A stretch of 5,110 bases of DNA from Alphaproteobacteria bacterium (GCA_016869915.1 VGDA01000297.1:1-5110); one strand, 5' to 3'. Shown: positions 1-5,110, counted from the first letter of the stretch. A program made the numbers and translations. Notes: a model not told the origin generated them from the letters alone.

Positions 1-1506
1 TGGCGCATCGCCGCCACGCTGGCGCGCCACGACGCGCTGGCCTGGCTCGGCGAGGCCAGCGGCCCGCCGCCCGCGCCGGTCGCGCTCGCGCTGCGCGCCC
101 TGCACCCGCGCGAGCCCGTGGCCGGGCGGCCCGGCGAGCGCCTCGCCGCGGCGCTGACCGCGCTCGGTCCCGGCTTCGTCAAGCTGGGCCAGGCGCTCTC
201 CACCCGCGCCGACATCGTCGGCGAGGAGGTGGCGGCCGATCTCTCGCGCCTCCAGGACAGGCTTGATCCCTTCCCTGCCCGCGAGGCCCACGCCACGATC
301 GAGGCCGAGCTCGGTCGGCCGATGGCCGAGCTCTTCGAGGCCTTCGACGACGCGCCGGTCGCCGCCGCCTCGATAGCGCAGGTCCATTTCGCGCGCACGC
401 GCGACGGCCGCGACGTCGCGGTCAAGATCCTGCGCCCCGGCGTCGACCGGCAATTCGCCGAGGACATCGCGCTCTTCGACTGGCTGGCGCGCCTCGCCAT
501 CCGCGTGGCGCCGCGGCTGCGCCGCCTCAGGCCGGTCGAGGTCGTCGACACGCTCGCCCGGACCGTGGAGCGCGAGATGGACCTGCGGCTCGAGGCGGCC
601 GCGGCCTCGGAGATCGCGGAGAACTTCCGCGGCGACCCGGACCTGCGCATCCCCGCGGTCGACTGGACGCTCACCGGGCGGCGCGTCCTGGCGACCGAGC
701 GCGTCGAGGGCATCCCGGTCGACGAGCGCGCGACGCTGCTCGCCGCCGGCATCGACCCCGACGCGGTGGTCGCGGCGGCGGCGCGCGTCTTCTTCCGCAT
801 GGTCTTCCGCGACGGCGTCTTCCACGCGGACATGCATCCCGGAAACGTCTTCGTGGCGCCCGACGGCGCGCTGGTCGCGGTCGATTTCGGCATCGTCGGC
901 CGCATCGACCGGCCGACCCGCGCCTGGCTCGCGGACATGCTGATGGGCTTCCTCGCCGGCGACTACCGCGCGGTTGCCGAGGTGCATTTCCGCGCCGGCT
1001 ACGTGCCCGCGGACCAGGATGCCGGCGCCTTCATGCAGGCGGCGCGCGCGATCGGCGAGCCGATCTTCGGCAAGAAGCTCGCCGACATCTCGCTGGCCCG
1101 GCTGCTGGCGCAGCTCTTCGAGGTCACCGAGCGCTTCCGCATGGAGACGCAGCCCCAGCTGCTGCTGCTGCAGAAATCCATGCTGGTCTGCGAGGGCGTC
1201 GGCCGCGCCCTCAACCCCGAGGTCAACATGTGGGCGCTGGCGCGCCCGCTGATCGAGAGCTGGATGGCGGAGAACCGCGGGCCCGCCGCGCGCGCCGCCG
1301 ATTTCGCGCAGGCTGCGCTGGCGCGGCTCGATTCCCTGCCGGCGCTGGTGCAGAACCTCGAGCGCGCCGCCGCCGTGGTCGCCGATGGCGGCGTTCGGCT
1401 CGACCGCGAGACCCTGGCCGCGCTGTCGCGCCGGGGCGGCTTCGGCTGGCGCGGCCTCGTCCTCGCGGCGCTGGCCGGCGCGCTCGCCGCCCATCTCCTG
1501 CGATGA
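1..1506 (+). CDS. ubiB: UbiB, ABC1/ADCK-family atypical kinase-like protein of ubiquinone biosynthesis (5' end outside window)
   Basis: The reading frame is open from base 1 to the TGA at 1504-1506 and gives 501 visible residues. Residue numbers here count from base 1. A GTG at 118 could be called as a start, but family-like sequence (IAATLARHDAL) lies before it, so the true start is upstream and probably only 10-20 residues are missing. ABC1/ADCK hallmarks are present in order: the KxGQ motif KLGQ (61-64), the Ala-rich loop AAAS that replaces the kinase P-loop (121-124), the VAVK lysine (142), the E-x-D helix motif (192-194), HADMHPGN (275-282) and the DFG triad (295-297). A hydrophobic C-terminal segment (about 483-500) is a likely membrane anchor. 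Known for the family: UbiB is a membrane-associated ATPase needed for ubiquinone biosynthesis, thought to help the Ubi enzymes reach lipid intermediates; it is not a classical protein kinase. In related genomes ubiE often precedes it, but that would lie outside this window. Family assignment is very secure. Confidence 0.95.
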   Translation, partial: WRIAATLARHDALAWLGEASGPPPAPVALALRALHPREPVAGRPGERLAAALTALGPGFVKLGQALSTRADIVGEEVAADLSRLQDRLDPFPAREAHATIEAELGRPMAELFEAFDDAPVAAASIAQVHFARTRDGRDVAVKILRPGVDRQFAEDIALFDWLARLAIRVAPRLRRLRPVEVVDTLARTVEREMDLRLEAAAASEIAENFRGDPDLRIPAVDWTLTGRRVLATERVEGIPVDERATLLAAGIDPDAVVAAAARVFFRMVFRDGVFHADMHPGNVFVAPDGALVAVDFGIVGRIDRPTRAWLADMLMGFLAGDYRAVAEVHFRAGYVPADQDAGAFMQAARAIGEPIFGKKLADISLARLLAQLFEVTERFRMETQPQLLLLQKSMLVCEGVGRALNPEVNMWALARPLIESWMAENRGPAARAADFAQAALARLDSLPALVQNLERAAAVVADGGVRLDRETLAALSRRGGFGWRGLVLAALAGALAAHLLR

Positions 1507-1528
1507 GCCGCTCGCGCCGGCGCGCCCG

Positions 1529-1549
1529 GCGCGCCTAGACTGGGCGCGC
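1529..1549 (+). promoter_or_regulatory. GC-rich inverted repeat just before the coaBC start
   Basis: In the 47-base gap between ubiB and coaBC, GCGCGCC (1529-1535) and GGCGCGC (1543-1549) can form a perfect 7-bp stem around the 7-base loop TAGACTG. The stem ends four bases before the coaBC ATG, so in RNA it would cover the ribosome-binding region. It has no T tract and is a poor candidate terminator. The 8-bp palindrome GGCGCGCC also occurs twice nearly in tandem (1519-1526 and 1528-1535), which gives alternative pairings. A regulatory role is inference only, because such repeats arise easily in DNA this GC-rich. Confidence 0.35.
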
Positions 1550-1553
1550 ATCC

Positions 1554-2759
1554 ATGCTCCAGGGCAAGTCGATCCTCCTCGTCGTGGCCGGCGGCATCGC
1601 CGCCTACAAGAGCCTCGAGCTGATCCGCCGCCTGCGCGAGCGCGGCGCGGCGGTGCGCTGCATCCTGACGCGCGCGGCGCAGGAATTCGTGACGCCGCTC
1701 TCGGTCGCGACGCTGTCGCGCGAGCGCGCCTTCACCGACCTCTTCTCGCTCACCGACGAGCACGAGATCGGCCATATCCGGCTGGCGCGCGACTGCGACC
1801 TCGTCGTCGTCGCGCCCGCCACCGCCGACCTCGTGACCAAGGCGGCGCTCGGCATCGCCGACGACCTCGCCTCCACGGTGCTGCTGGCGACCGACCGGCC
1901 GCTGCTGCTTGCGCCGGCAATGAACCACGTGATGTGGAACTCGCCCGCGACGCAGGCGAACATCGCCACGCTCGCCGCGCGCGGCGCCGCCGTGGTCGGC
2001 CCCAATTCGGGCCTGCTCGCGGAGGGCGAGACCGGCGTCGGCCGCATGGCCGAGCCCGCGGAGATCCTCGCCGCGATCGACCGCGTGCTGGGCGGCGCGG
2101 GGCTGCTCGAGGGCATGCGCGCGCTCGTCACCTCCGGCCCGACGCACGAGCCGATCGACCCCGTGCGCTACATCGCCAACCGCTCCTCGGGAAAGCAGGG
2201 CCACGCCATCGCGACCGCGCTCGCGGCGCTGGGCGCGCGCACGACGCTGGTCTCCGGCCCCGTGCGCCTGCCCGACCCGCGCGGCGTCGAGGTCGTGCAC
2301 GTGGAGACCGCGGAGGAGATGCTCGCGGCCTGCCTGCGCGCGCTGCCCGCCGACGTCGCGGTCTGCGCCGCGGCGGTCGCCGACTGGCGCGTCGCCGCGC
2401 CGGCGGCGCGGAAGCTCAAGAAGGCCGCCGACGCGCCCCCGCCCTCGATCGCGCTGGCGCCGAACCCCGACATCCTCGCCACGCTCTCGCGCCGCGACGA
2501 GCGGCGCCCGCGCCTCGTCGTCGGCTTCGCCGCGGAGACCGAGGACCTCGTCGCCAACGCGCGCGCCAAGCTGCTGCGCAAGGGCTGCGACTGGGTCCTC
2601 GCCAACGATGTCTCGCCGGGCAGCGGCACCTTCGGCGGCGACAGCAACGCCGTGCACGTGGTCGACGCGGGCGACGTCGAGTCCTGGCCGCGCATGGGCA
2701 AGGACGAGGTCGCGCGACGCCTCGCGCTGCGCGTCGCGGCCGCGCTGGGGCGGCGATGA
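1554..2759 (+). CDS. coaBC: CoaBC: bifunctional phosphopantothenoylcysteine decarboxylase / phosphopantothenate-cysteine ligase
   Basis: This 401-residue protein has the usual length of the fused enzyme, which makes 4'-phosphopantetheine for coenzyme A from 4'-phosphopantothenate and cysteine in the cytosol. The N-terminal FMN-binding CoaC half shows GGIAAYKS (13-20), the catalytic His74 in EIGHIRLA, APATADL (87-93) and the PAMNHVMW motif with Asn124. The CoaB half starts near 187 with LVTSGPTHEPIDPVRYI, followed by NRSSGKQG (209-216), AAAVADWR (272-279), KLKK (287-290), NPDI (304-307), GFAAET (324-329) and ANDVS (350-354). The residue aligning with the flap cysteine (Cys158 in E. coli) is Glu157, in LLAEGETGVGRM. 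The start is well fixed: an in-frame TAG lies at 1536-1538 and ATG 1554 is the first start codon after it. No good Shine-Dalgarno sequence is visible. The stop overlaps the dut start by four bases. Confidence 0.96.
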   Translation: MLQGKSILLVVAGGIAAYKSLELIRRLRERGAAVRCILTRAAQEFVTPLSVATLSRERAFTDLFSLTDEHEIGHIRLARDCDLVVVAPATADLVTKAALGIADDLASTVLLATDRPLLLAPAMNHVMWNSPATQANIATLAARGAAVVGPNSGLLAEGETGVGRMAEPAEILAAIDRVLGGAGLLEGMRALVTSGPTHEPIDPVRYIANRSSGKQGHAIATALAALGARTTLVSGPVRLPDPRGVEVVHVETAEEMLAACLRALPADVAVCAAAVADWRVAAPAARKLKKAADAPPPSIALAPNPDILATLSRRDERRPRLVVGFAAETEDLVANARAKLLRKGCDWVLANDVSPGSGTFGGDSNAVHVVDAGDVESWPRMGKDEVARRLALRVAAALGRR

Positions 2760-3220
2760 TCCTGCGCGCCGCCATCGCGCGCCTGCCGCACGGGCGCGAC
2801 CTGCCGCTGCCCGCCTACGCGACCGCGGGCGCGGCGGGCTGCGACCTGCATGCCGCGGTCGAGGCGCCGCTGGAGATCCCGCCCGGCGGCCGCGCCCTCG
2901 TGCCCACCGGCATCGCCATCGCGCTGCCCGAGGGCGCGGAAGCACAGGTGCGCCCGCGCTCGGGCCTCGCGCTGCGCCACGGCGTGACCTGCCTCAATTC
3001 GCCCGGCACGATCGACGCCGACTATCGCGGCGAGGTCGGGGTCATCCTCGCCAACCTGGGCGACGCTCCCTTCGTCGTGACGCGCGGCATGCGCATCGCC
3101 CAACTCGTCGTCGCGCCGGTGGCGCGCGTCGCGTGGGACGAGGCGGACGCGCTGCCCGCGACGCTGCGCGGCGCCGGCGGATTCGGCTCCACCGGCACGG
3201 GGACGGGAGGCACGCGATGA
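2756..3220 (+). CDS. dut: Deoxyuridine 5'-triphosphate nucleotidohydrolase (trimeric dUTPase)
   Basis: The enzyme hydrolyses dUTP to dUMP and pyrophosphate, which keeps uracil out of DNA and supplies dUMP for dTMP synthesis. The 154-residue length matches trimeric dUTPases. All five family motifs are visible in order: AGAAGCDLHA (24-33), RPRSGLA (66-72), the uracil-binding hairpin NSPGTIDADYRGEV (81-94) with catalytic Asp89, RIAQLV (113-118), and the Gly-rich C-terminal phosphate-binding arm GGFGSTGTG (141-149). The frame remains open far upstream, but that part is antisense-like translation across coaBC. ATG 2756 is chosen because it gives a normal N-terminus (MILRAAIARLPHGRDLPLP) and overlaps the coaBC stop as ATGA, a sign of translational coupling. 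A GGGG run about seven bases upstream is a weak ribosome-binding site. The 3' end overlaps the next gene in the same way. Confidence 0.97.
   Translation: MILRAAIARLPHGRDLPLPAYATAGAAGCDLHAAVEAPLEIPPGGRALVPTGIAIALPEGAEAQVRPRSGLALRHGVTCLNSPGTIDADYRGEVGVILANLGDAPFVVTRGMRIAQLVVAPVARVAWDEADALPATLRGAGGFGSTGTGTGGTR
3206..3210 (+). promoter_or_regulatory. Shine-Dalgarno sequence deciding the moeB start
   Basis: GGAGG at 3206-3210, inside the last dut codons, lies six bases before ATG 3217. It is the clearest ribosome-binding site in the window. It supports a moeB start at 3217 rather than any upstream start in the same long open frame. Confidence 0.7.
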
Positions 3221-3978
3221 CTGGGCTCGGCGAGCGGCAGGAGCTGCGCTACGCGCGCCAGCTGATCCTCGACGAGGTCGGCGAGGAGGGGCAGGAGAAG
3301 CTGCTCGCCTCGCGCGTGCTCGTCGTCGGCGCGGGCGGCCTGGGCAGCCCGGCGCTGCTCTACCTCGCGGCGGCGGGCGTCGGCACGCTCGGCATCGTCG
3401 ATTCCGACGTGGTCGAGCTCTCCAACCTGCAGCGCCAGGTCGTGCACGCGACCGACCGCGTCGGCGTCGCCAAGGCGAAGAGCGCGGTCGAGGGCCTCGC
3501 CGCGATCAACCCCGAGGTGCGCGTGATCCCGCACCAGCTGCGCCTCGACGCCTCGAACGTCGACGCGCTGGTCGAGGCCCACGACCTCGTGCTCGACGGC
3601 AGCGACAACTTCGCCACGCGCTACCTCGTCAACGATGCCTGCGCGCGGCTGCGCAAGCCGCTGGTCGCGGCCTCGCTGCTGCGCTTCGAGGGGCAGCTCT
3701 CGACCTTCAGGCCCTGGACCGGCGGGCCCTGCTATCGCTGCCTGCATCGCGAGGCGCCGCCGCAGGGCCTCGTGCCGCGCTGCGAGGAGGCGGGGATCCT
3801 GGGCGCGGTCGCGGGCGTGATGGGAACGCTGCAGGCCGCGGAGGCGATCAAGGAACTGCTCGGCATCGGCGACAGCCTCTCCGGCACGCTCGTCCTCTAC
3901 GACGCGCTCGGCACGCGCTTCACGCGCATCAAGGTCCGCAAGGACCCCGCCTGCCCGGCCTGCGGCGACAAGGCGTAG
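3217..3978 (+). CDS. moeB: MoeB/ThiF/HesA-family E1-like adenylyltransferase for a sulfur-carrier protein
   Basis: This 253-residue, single-domain E1-like enzyme should adenylate the C-terminal Gly-Gly of a ubiquitin-fold sulfur carrier: MoaD for molybdopterin, or ThiS for the thiamine thiazole. Visible features are RYARQ with Arg14, the ATP-binding GAGGLGS loop (38-44), VDSDVVELSNLQRQ (61-74) with Asp62 and Arg73, Lys86, and LDGSDN with Asp130. Two CxxC pairs, C172/C175 and C246/C249, form the usual structural zinc site. Cys189 in RCEEAGILG is at the conserved cysteine position of MoeB/ThiF. There is no C-terminal rhodanese domain, unlike eukaryotic MOCS3 or bacterial MoeBR. The start overlaps the dut stop (ATGA) and has a good Shine-Dalgarno sequence. 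Sequence alone does not separate MoeB from ThiF, since neither moaD nor thiS is nearby; GILGAVAGVMGTLQA is somewhat ThiF-like. The family call is secure and the symbol less so. Confidence 0.9.
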   Translation: MTGLGERQELRYARQLILDEVGEEGQEKLLASRVLVVGAGGLGSPALLYLAAAGVGTLGIVDSDVVELSNLQRQVVHATDRVGVAKAKSAVEGLAAINPEVRVIPHQLRLDASNVDALVEAHDLVLDGSDNFATRYLVNDACARLRKPLVAASLLRFEGQLSTFRPWTGGPCYRCLHREAPPQGLVPRCEEAGILGAVAGVMGTLQAAEAIKELLGIGDSLSGTLVLYDALGTRFTRIKVRKDPACPACGDKA

Positions 3979-4100
3979 GGCGGGCGCTGCTGGAAGGACT
4001 TGCGCAGGCGCTTGCGGTCATCTTCCGGGGATCGATAGGCGCCGGAGAACGGGCAGGAAGGACCGACCTGTCCGCCGTTGCAAGCGTACAAGCCAGGGAC
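3972..4100 (-). other. Possible reverse-strand gene remnant or small unrecognised peptide
   Basis: On the reverse strand an open frame (stop 3897-3899, possible GTG start at 4211) encodes a stretch that reads like real protein at about 4100-3972: YACNGGQVGPSCPF, then SPEDDRKRLRKSF and QQRPPYA. It has two cysteines and an Asp/Arg/Lys-rich, helix-like tail, with C or G at most third codon positions. However, there is no signal peptide or credible ribosome-binding site, and the frame continues about 75 bases into the antisense of the moeB 3' end before it stops. I do not recognise a family. It could be a decayed gene convergent with moeB, a short real gene with a wrong end in this reading, or chance. 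Confidence 0.2.
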
Positions 4101-4184
4101 CGCCTCTGCTCCTGGCCGCGGCAACCCTCCTTCCTTCGCATCCCCTCCCCATGTGCCGTCGCGTGTCGTGCGCGACCGCCGGCA

Positions 4185-4213
4185 GCGTGCCTGGGCGGCC
4201 GGTACGGGCACGC
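4185..4213. repeat. Inverted repeat, 9-bp stem with 11-base loop
   Basis: GCGTGCC (4185-4191) is perfectly complementary to GGCACGC (4207-4213). The stem extends inward by a T-G wobble and a G-C pair (4192-4193 with 4205-4206). The loop is 4194-4204. There is no T tract on either side, so a factor-independent terminator is unlikely. It could be an operator-like dyad, an RNA structure in an untranslated region, or chance in GC-rich DNA. Confidence 0.4.
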
Positions 4214-4305
4214 GGATCGCTATTTCGGCCGACTAAAAGCACCCGCGAAGACTGCGATCGGCAGCGCCAGCGGCGCCCGGGAATACTTGGTGCGGTCGCC
4301 GACCC

Positions 4306-4346
4306 TTGACACACCGTCAGAGTTGCAGCCACGCTATCGTGATAAT
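4306..4346 (+). promoter_or_regulatory. Possible promoter elements upstream of the NPYG-repeat gene
   Basis: A perfect -35 hexamer TTGACA lies at 4306-4311, and a -10-like GATAAT (5 of 6 to TATAAT) lies at 4341-4346, 22 bases before ATG 4368. The 29-base spacing between them is too long for one sigma-70 promoter, and no good -10 lies 16-18 bases after TTGACA. GATAAT overlaps a small dyad, TATCGTGATA (4335-4344). They may belong to separate weak promoters, or the real -10 may be degenerate. Confidence 0.25.
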
Positions 4347-4367
4347 CTCCCGGCTCGTGATGCTATC

Positions 4368-4724
4368 ATGCGTGTGCTTCTCGTCGTCGTCGCGCTCCTG
4401 TTTGGCGGCCCTGCCTCCGCTCAGTACATGGGGAATTGGACCTCCAACCCATACTTGCCGCCGGCTCCGATGCAGCCGCCGGGGACGTTCAACAACCCCT
4501 ATGGGACGAGCGGGAACAGTCCCCGGCTTTACGACAATAGCGGCAACTTTCGCGGCAATCTGAACAGCAACCCGTACGACCCGAATAGTGTCGCCAATCC
4601 GTACGGGCGCTACGGCAGCCCCTACAGTCCGGACTCCATCAGAAATCCATACGGGGCGGGCAGCCCTTATCGGCAGGATAGCCCGAACAACCCGTACGGC
4701 TCGGGGATGCGCATCTACCGCTGA
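4368..4724 (+). CDS. Small secreted NPYG-repeat protein of unknown function
   Basis: The 118-residue product begins with a textbook signal peptide: MR, a hydrophobic core VLLVVVALLF, then GGPASA with likely cleavage before Gln19, leaving a mature chain of about 100 residues. The mature part is low-complexity and rich in Asn, Pro, Tyr, Gly and Ser. It has six NPY motifs (27-29, 43-45, 68-70, 77-79, 93-95, 108-110) and two SPY motifs (84-86, 99-101), arranged as degenerate NPYGxxSPYSPDS-like units. No cysteine, catalytic motif or membrane span is seen after the signal. A TTG at 4287 would add 27 residues ahead of the signal peptide, so ATG 4368 is preferred. No clear Shine-Dalgarno sequence precedes it. 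From memory, similar small exported NPYG/SPYSPDS-repeat proteins occur as hypothetical proteins in several proteobacteria; no function is established to my knowledge. An extracytoplasmic, largely disordered protein is inferred. GC content is lower than in the upstream genes. Confidence 0.8.
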   Translation: MRVLLVVVALLFGGPASAQYMGNWTSNPYLPPAPMQPPGTFNNPYGTSGNSPRLYDNSGNFRGNLNSNPYDPNSVANPYGRYGSPYSPDSIRNPYGAGSPYRQDSPNNPYGSGMRIYR

Positions 4725-4748
4725 CCCACGTCGCCGCACAGTAGCGCC

Positions 4749-4768
4749 GGGGCTCAAGATTGAGCTCC
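4749..4768 (+). terminator. Hairpin downstream of the NPYG-repeat gene, possible terminator
   Basis: GGGGCTCA (4749-4756) pairs with TGAGCTCC (4761-4768) as an 8-bp stem with one G-T wobble and the 4-base loop AGAT, beginning 24 bases after the stop codon. The position and compact shape fit a transcription end. The bases that follow (AGAACGGTTTCAGTTG) are only moderately T-containing, so this is not a strong intrinsic terminator. Confidence 0.5.
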
Positions 4769-4796
4769 AGAACGGTTTCAGTTGATAGCCCGAGAG

Positions 4797-4823
4797 TGTC
4801 TCGTATCAGGGGGCCATGAGACG
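4797..4823. repeat. Inverted repeat with G-rich loop
   Basis: GTCTCGT (4798-4804) pairs with ATGAGAC (4816-4822), including one G-T pair, around the 11-base loop ATCAGGGGGCC. A T-G wobble at 4797/4823 extends it by one. It lies 29 bases after the preceding hairpin. An ATG at 4816 sits in the right arm, but the frame it opens (to 5043) is not protein-like. The role is unknown. Confidence 0.35.
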
Positions 4824-5045
4824 AGGCTACTTCCCGGTCCCGGTCTTAGCCCGCAGGAACATCCACAGGACGGACAGGATCTACCGCAGACACGAAATAG
4901 ACCCGTGTACCTCAGTTCAGGGTCAGCTCGAGGCAAAGCAGCCCCGTAGCGCCGTCAGGACGGGCCGTGCGCGGCCATGCCGCTTGCCAGGGTCGATGGG
5001 GCGAAGCTCTCGCGGTAGCGCGCGCATTGCGGATTCCGGCTAGCT

Positions 5046-5061
5046 TCCCCTGCCGAGGGGA
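5046..5061. repeat. Short hairpin TCCCCT-GCCG-AGGGGA
   Basis: A perfect 6-bp stem with a 4-base loop lies about 25 bases before the possible ATG near 5086. It has no T tract on either strand. It could be a weak terminator or a leader structure of whatever lies beyond the window; the sequence does not decide. Confidence 0.3.
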
Positions 5062-5110
5062 TCGCACGAGGGAAGGCAGGGCGCGATGGCGGGGGTGTAC
5101 CAAGGCAGCG

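Larger units (their letters stand above)
3979..4367. other. 389-base spacer between moeB and the NPYG-repeat gene
   Basis: No complete gene is supported here. GC content drops relative to the upstream block. No classical terminator with a T tract follows moeB; the best nearby pairing is a weak 5-bp TCCGG/CCGGA with a long loop near 4022-4044. The spacer also holds the doubtful reverse-strand peptide (3972-4100), a long inverted repeat (4185-4213) and a TTGACA element (4306-4311) ahead of the next gene. I see no tRNA, CRISPR or insertion-sequence ends. Confidence 0.6.
4725..5110. other. 386-base 3' region without a supported complete gene
   Basis: Open frames here are short, Arg-rich and not protein-like: forward 4816-5043 and reverse 4912-5103. 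Besides the hairpins at 4749-4768 and 4797-4823, it contains GGCCG/CGGCC (4963-4976, loop TGCG) and TCCCCT/AGGGGA (5046-5061, loop GCCG). An ATG near 5086 opens MAGVYQGS up to the window edge, too short to judge as a gene start. I see no tRNA-like T-loop, insertion-sequence end or CRISPR repeat. Confidence 0.5.

Noticed and set aside
118..120. GTG 118 as the ubiB start
   Set aside because: Family-like N-terminal sequence continues upstream to the window edge, so the gene is cut by the window rather than starting here.
1385..2755. Open frame running into dut from far upstream, suggesting an N-terminal extension of Dut
   Set aside because: The upstream part is an out-of-frame reading of ubiB and coaBC. 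A normal-length dUTPase starts at ATG 2756 with ATGA coupling.
2823..2852. Cys29 in dUTPase motif 1 (AGAAGCDL) in place of the more familiar Tyr or Leu
   Set aside because: This position varies between dUTPases and the following Asp30 is kept, so no loss of function is implied.
999..2945. Very long reverse-strand open frame (648 codons) across ubiB, coaBC and dut
   Set aside because: The translation is Arg/Ala/Gly-rich low complexity with no family motifs and lies antisense to three well-supported genes. Such shadow frames are expected at this GC content.
2608..3216. Upstream extension of the moeB frame through dut
   Set aside because: It is Arg-rich shadow sequence. The good Shine-Dalgarno sequence at 3206-3210 and the N-terminal family sequence place the start at 3217.
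4486..4710. Recurrent AACCCGTACG-like DNA units as a CRISPR or tandem DNA repeat
   Set aside because: The units are irregularly spaced and diverge at third codon positions; they reflect the protein-level NPYG repeats.
4317..4757. Reverse-strand open frame of 146 codons over the NPYG-repeat gene
   Set aside because: It is the mirror of the repeats (Val/Arg-rich), while the forward frame has a proper signal peptide and coherent motifs.
4816..5043. 75-codon forward frame starting MRRGYFPVPVLARR, with a GGGGG run upstream
   Set aside because: Its composition is random and Arg-rich, no domain is seen, and its start lies in a hairpin arm; the G run sits too close to the ATG to be a good ribosome-binding site.
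4912..5103. 63-codon reverse-strand frame near the window end
   Set aside because: It is Arg/Pro/Ala-rich with no recognisable motif or ribosome-binding site.

Overview
The window comes from a very GC-rich bacterial chromosome. It most resembles an alphaproteobacterium of the Rhodospirillales/Acetobacterales type, judged from the style of the UbiB, CoaBC and Dut proteins and from their order. This placement is by recognition, not by a search.

Positions 1-3978 hold a tight, same-strand housekeeping block: ubiB (its 5' end lies before the window), coaBC, dut, and a MoeB/ThiF-type E1-like adenylyltransferase. A 47-base gap containing a GC-rich inverted repeat separates ubiB from coaBC. coaBC/dut and dut/moeB each overlap by the four bases ATGA, so these three genes are almost certainly co-transcribed and translationally coupled. 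The products serve different cofactor or nucleotide tasks: ubiquinone biosynthesis support, two steps of coenzyme A synthesis, dUTP removal, and activation of a sulfur-carrier protein for molybdopterin or thiamine.

Positions 3979-5110 look different. GC content falls visibly (roughly 60-65% by eye, against well over 70% upstream), coding density drops, and several hairpins appear. The only convincing gene here is a small secreted protein at 4368-4724, with a clear signal peptide and a mature region made of degenerate NPYG/SPYSPDS-type repeats. Its function is unknown. The 3979-4367 spacer contains a weak reverse-strand peptide with protein-like composition (about 3972-4100), possibly a gene remnant, and a long inverted repeat (4185-4213). 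The 4725-5110 stretch holds three hairpins and no supported complete gene.

The observations most worth a second look are: CoaBC has Glu at the position of the catalytic flap Cys of the E. coli enzyme; a strong hairpin carrying an in-frame stop sits four bases before the coaBC start; the NPYG-repeat exported protein; and the possible reverse-strand remnant downstream of moeB. I see no clear novel multi-gene system in this window.
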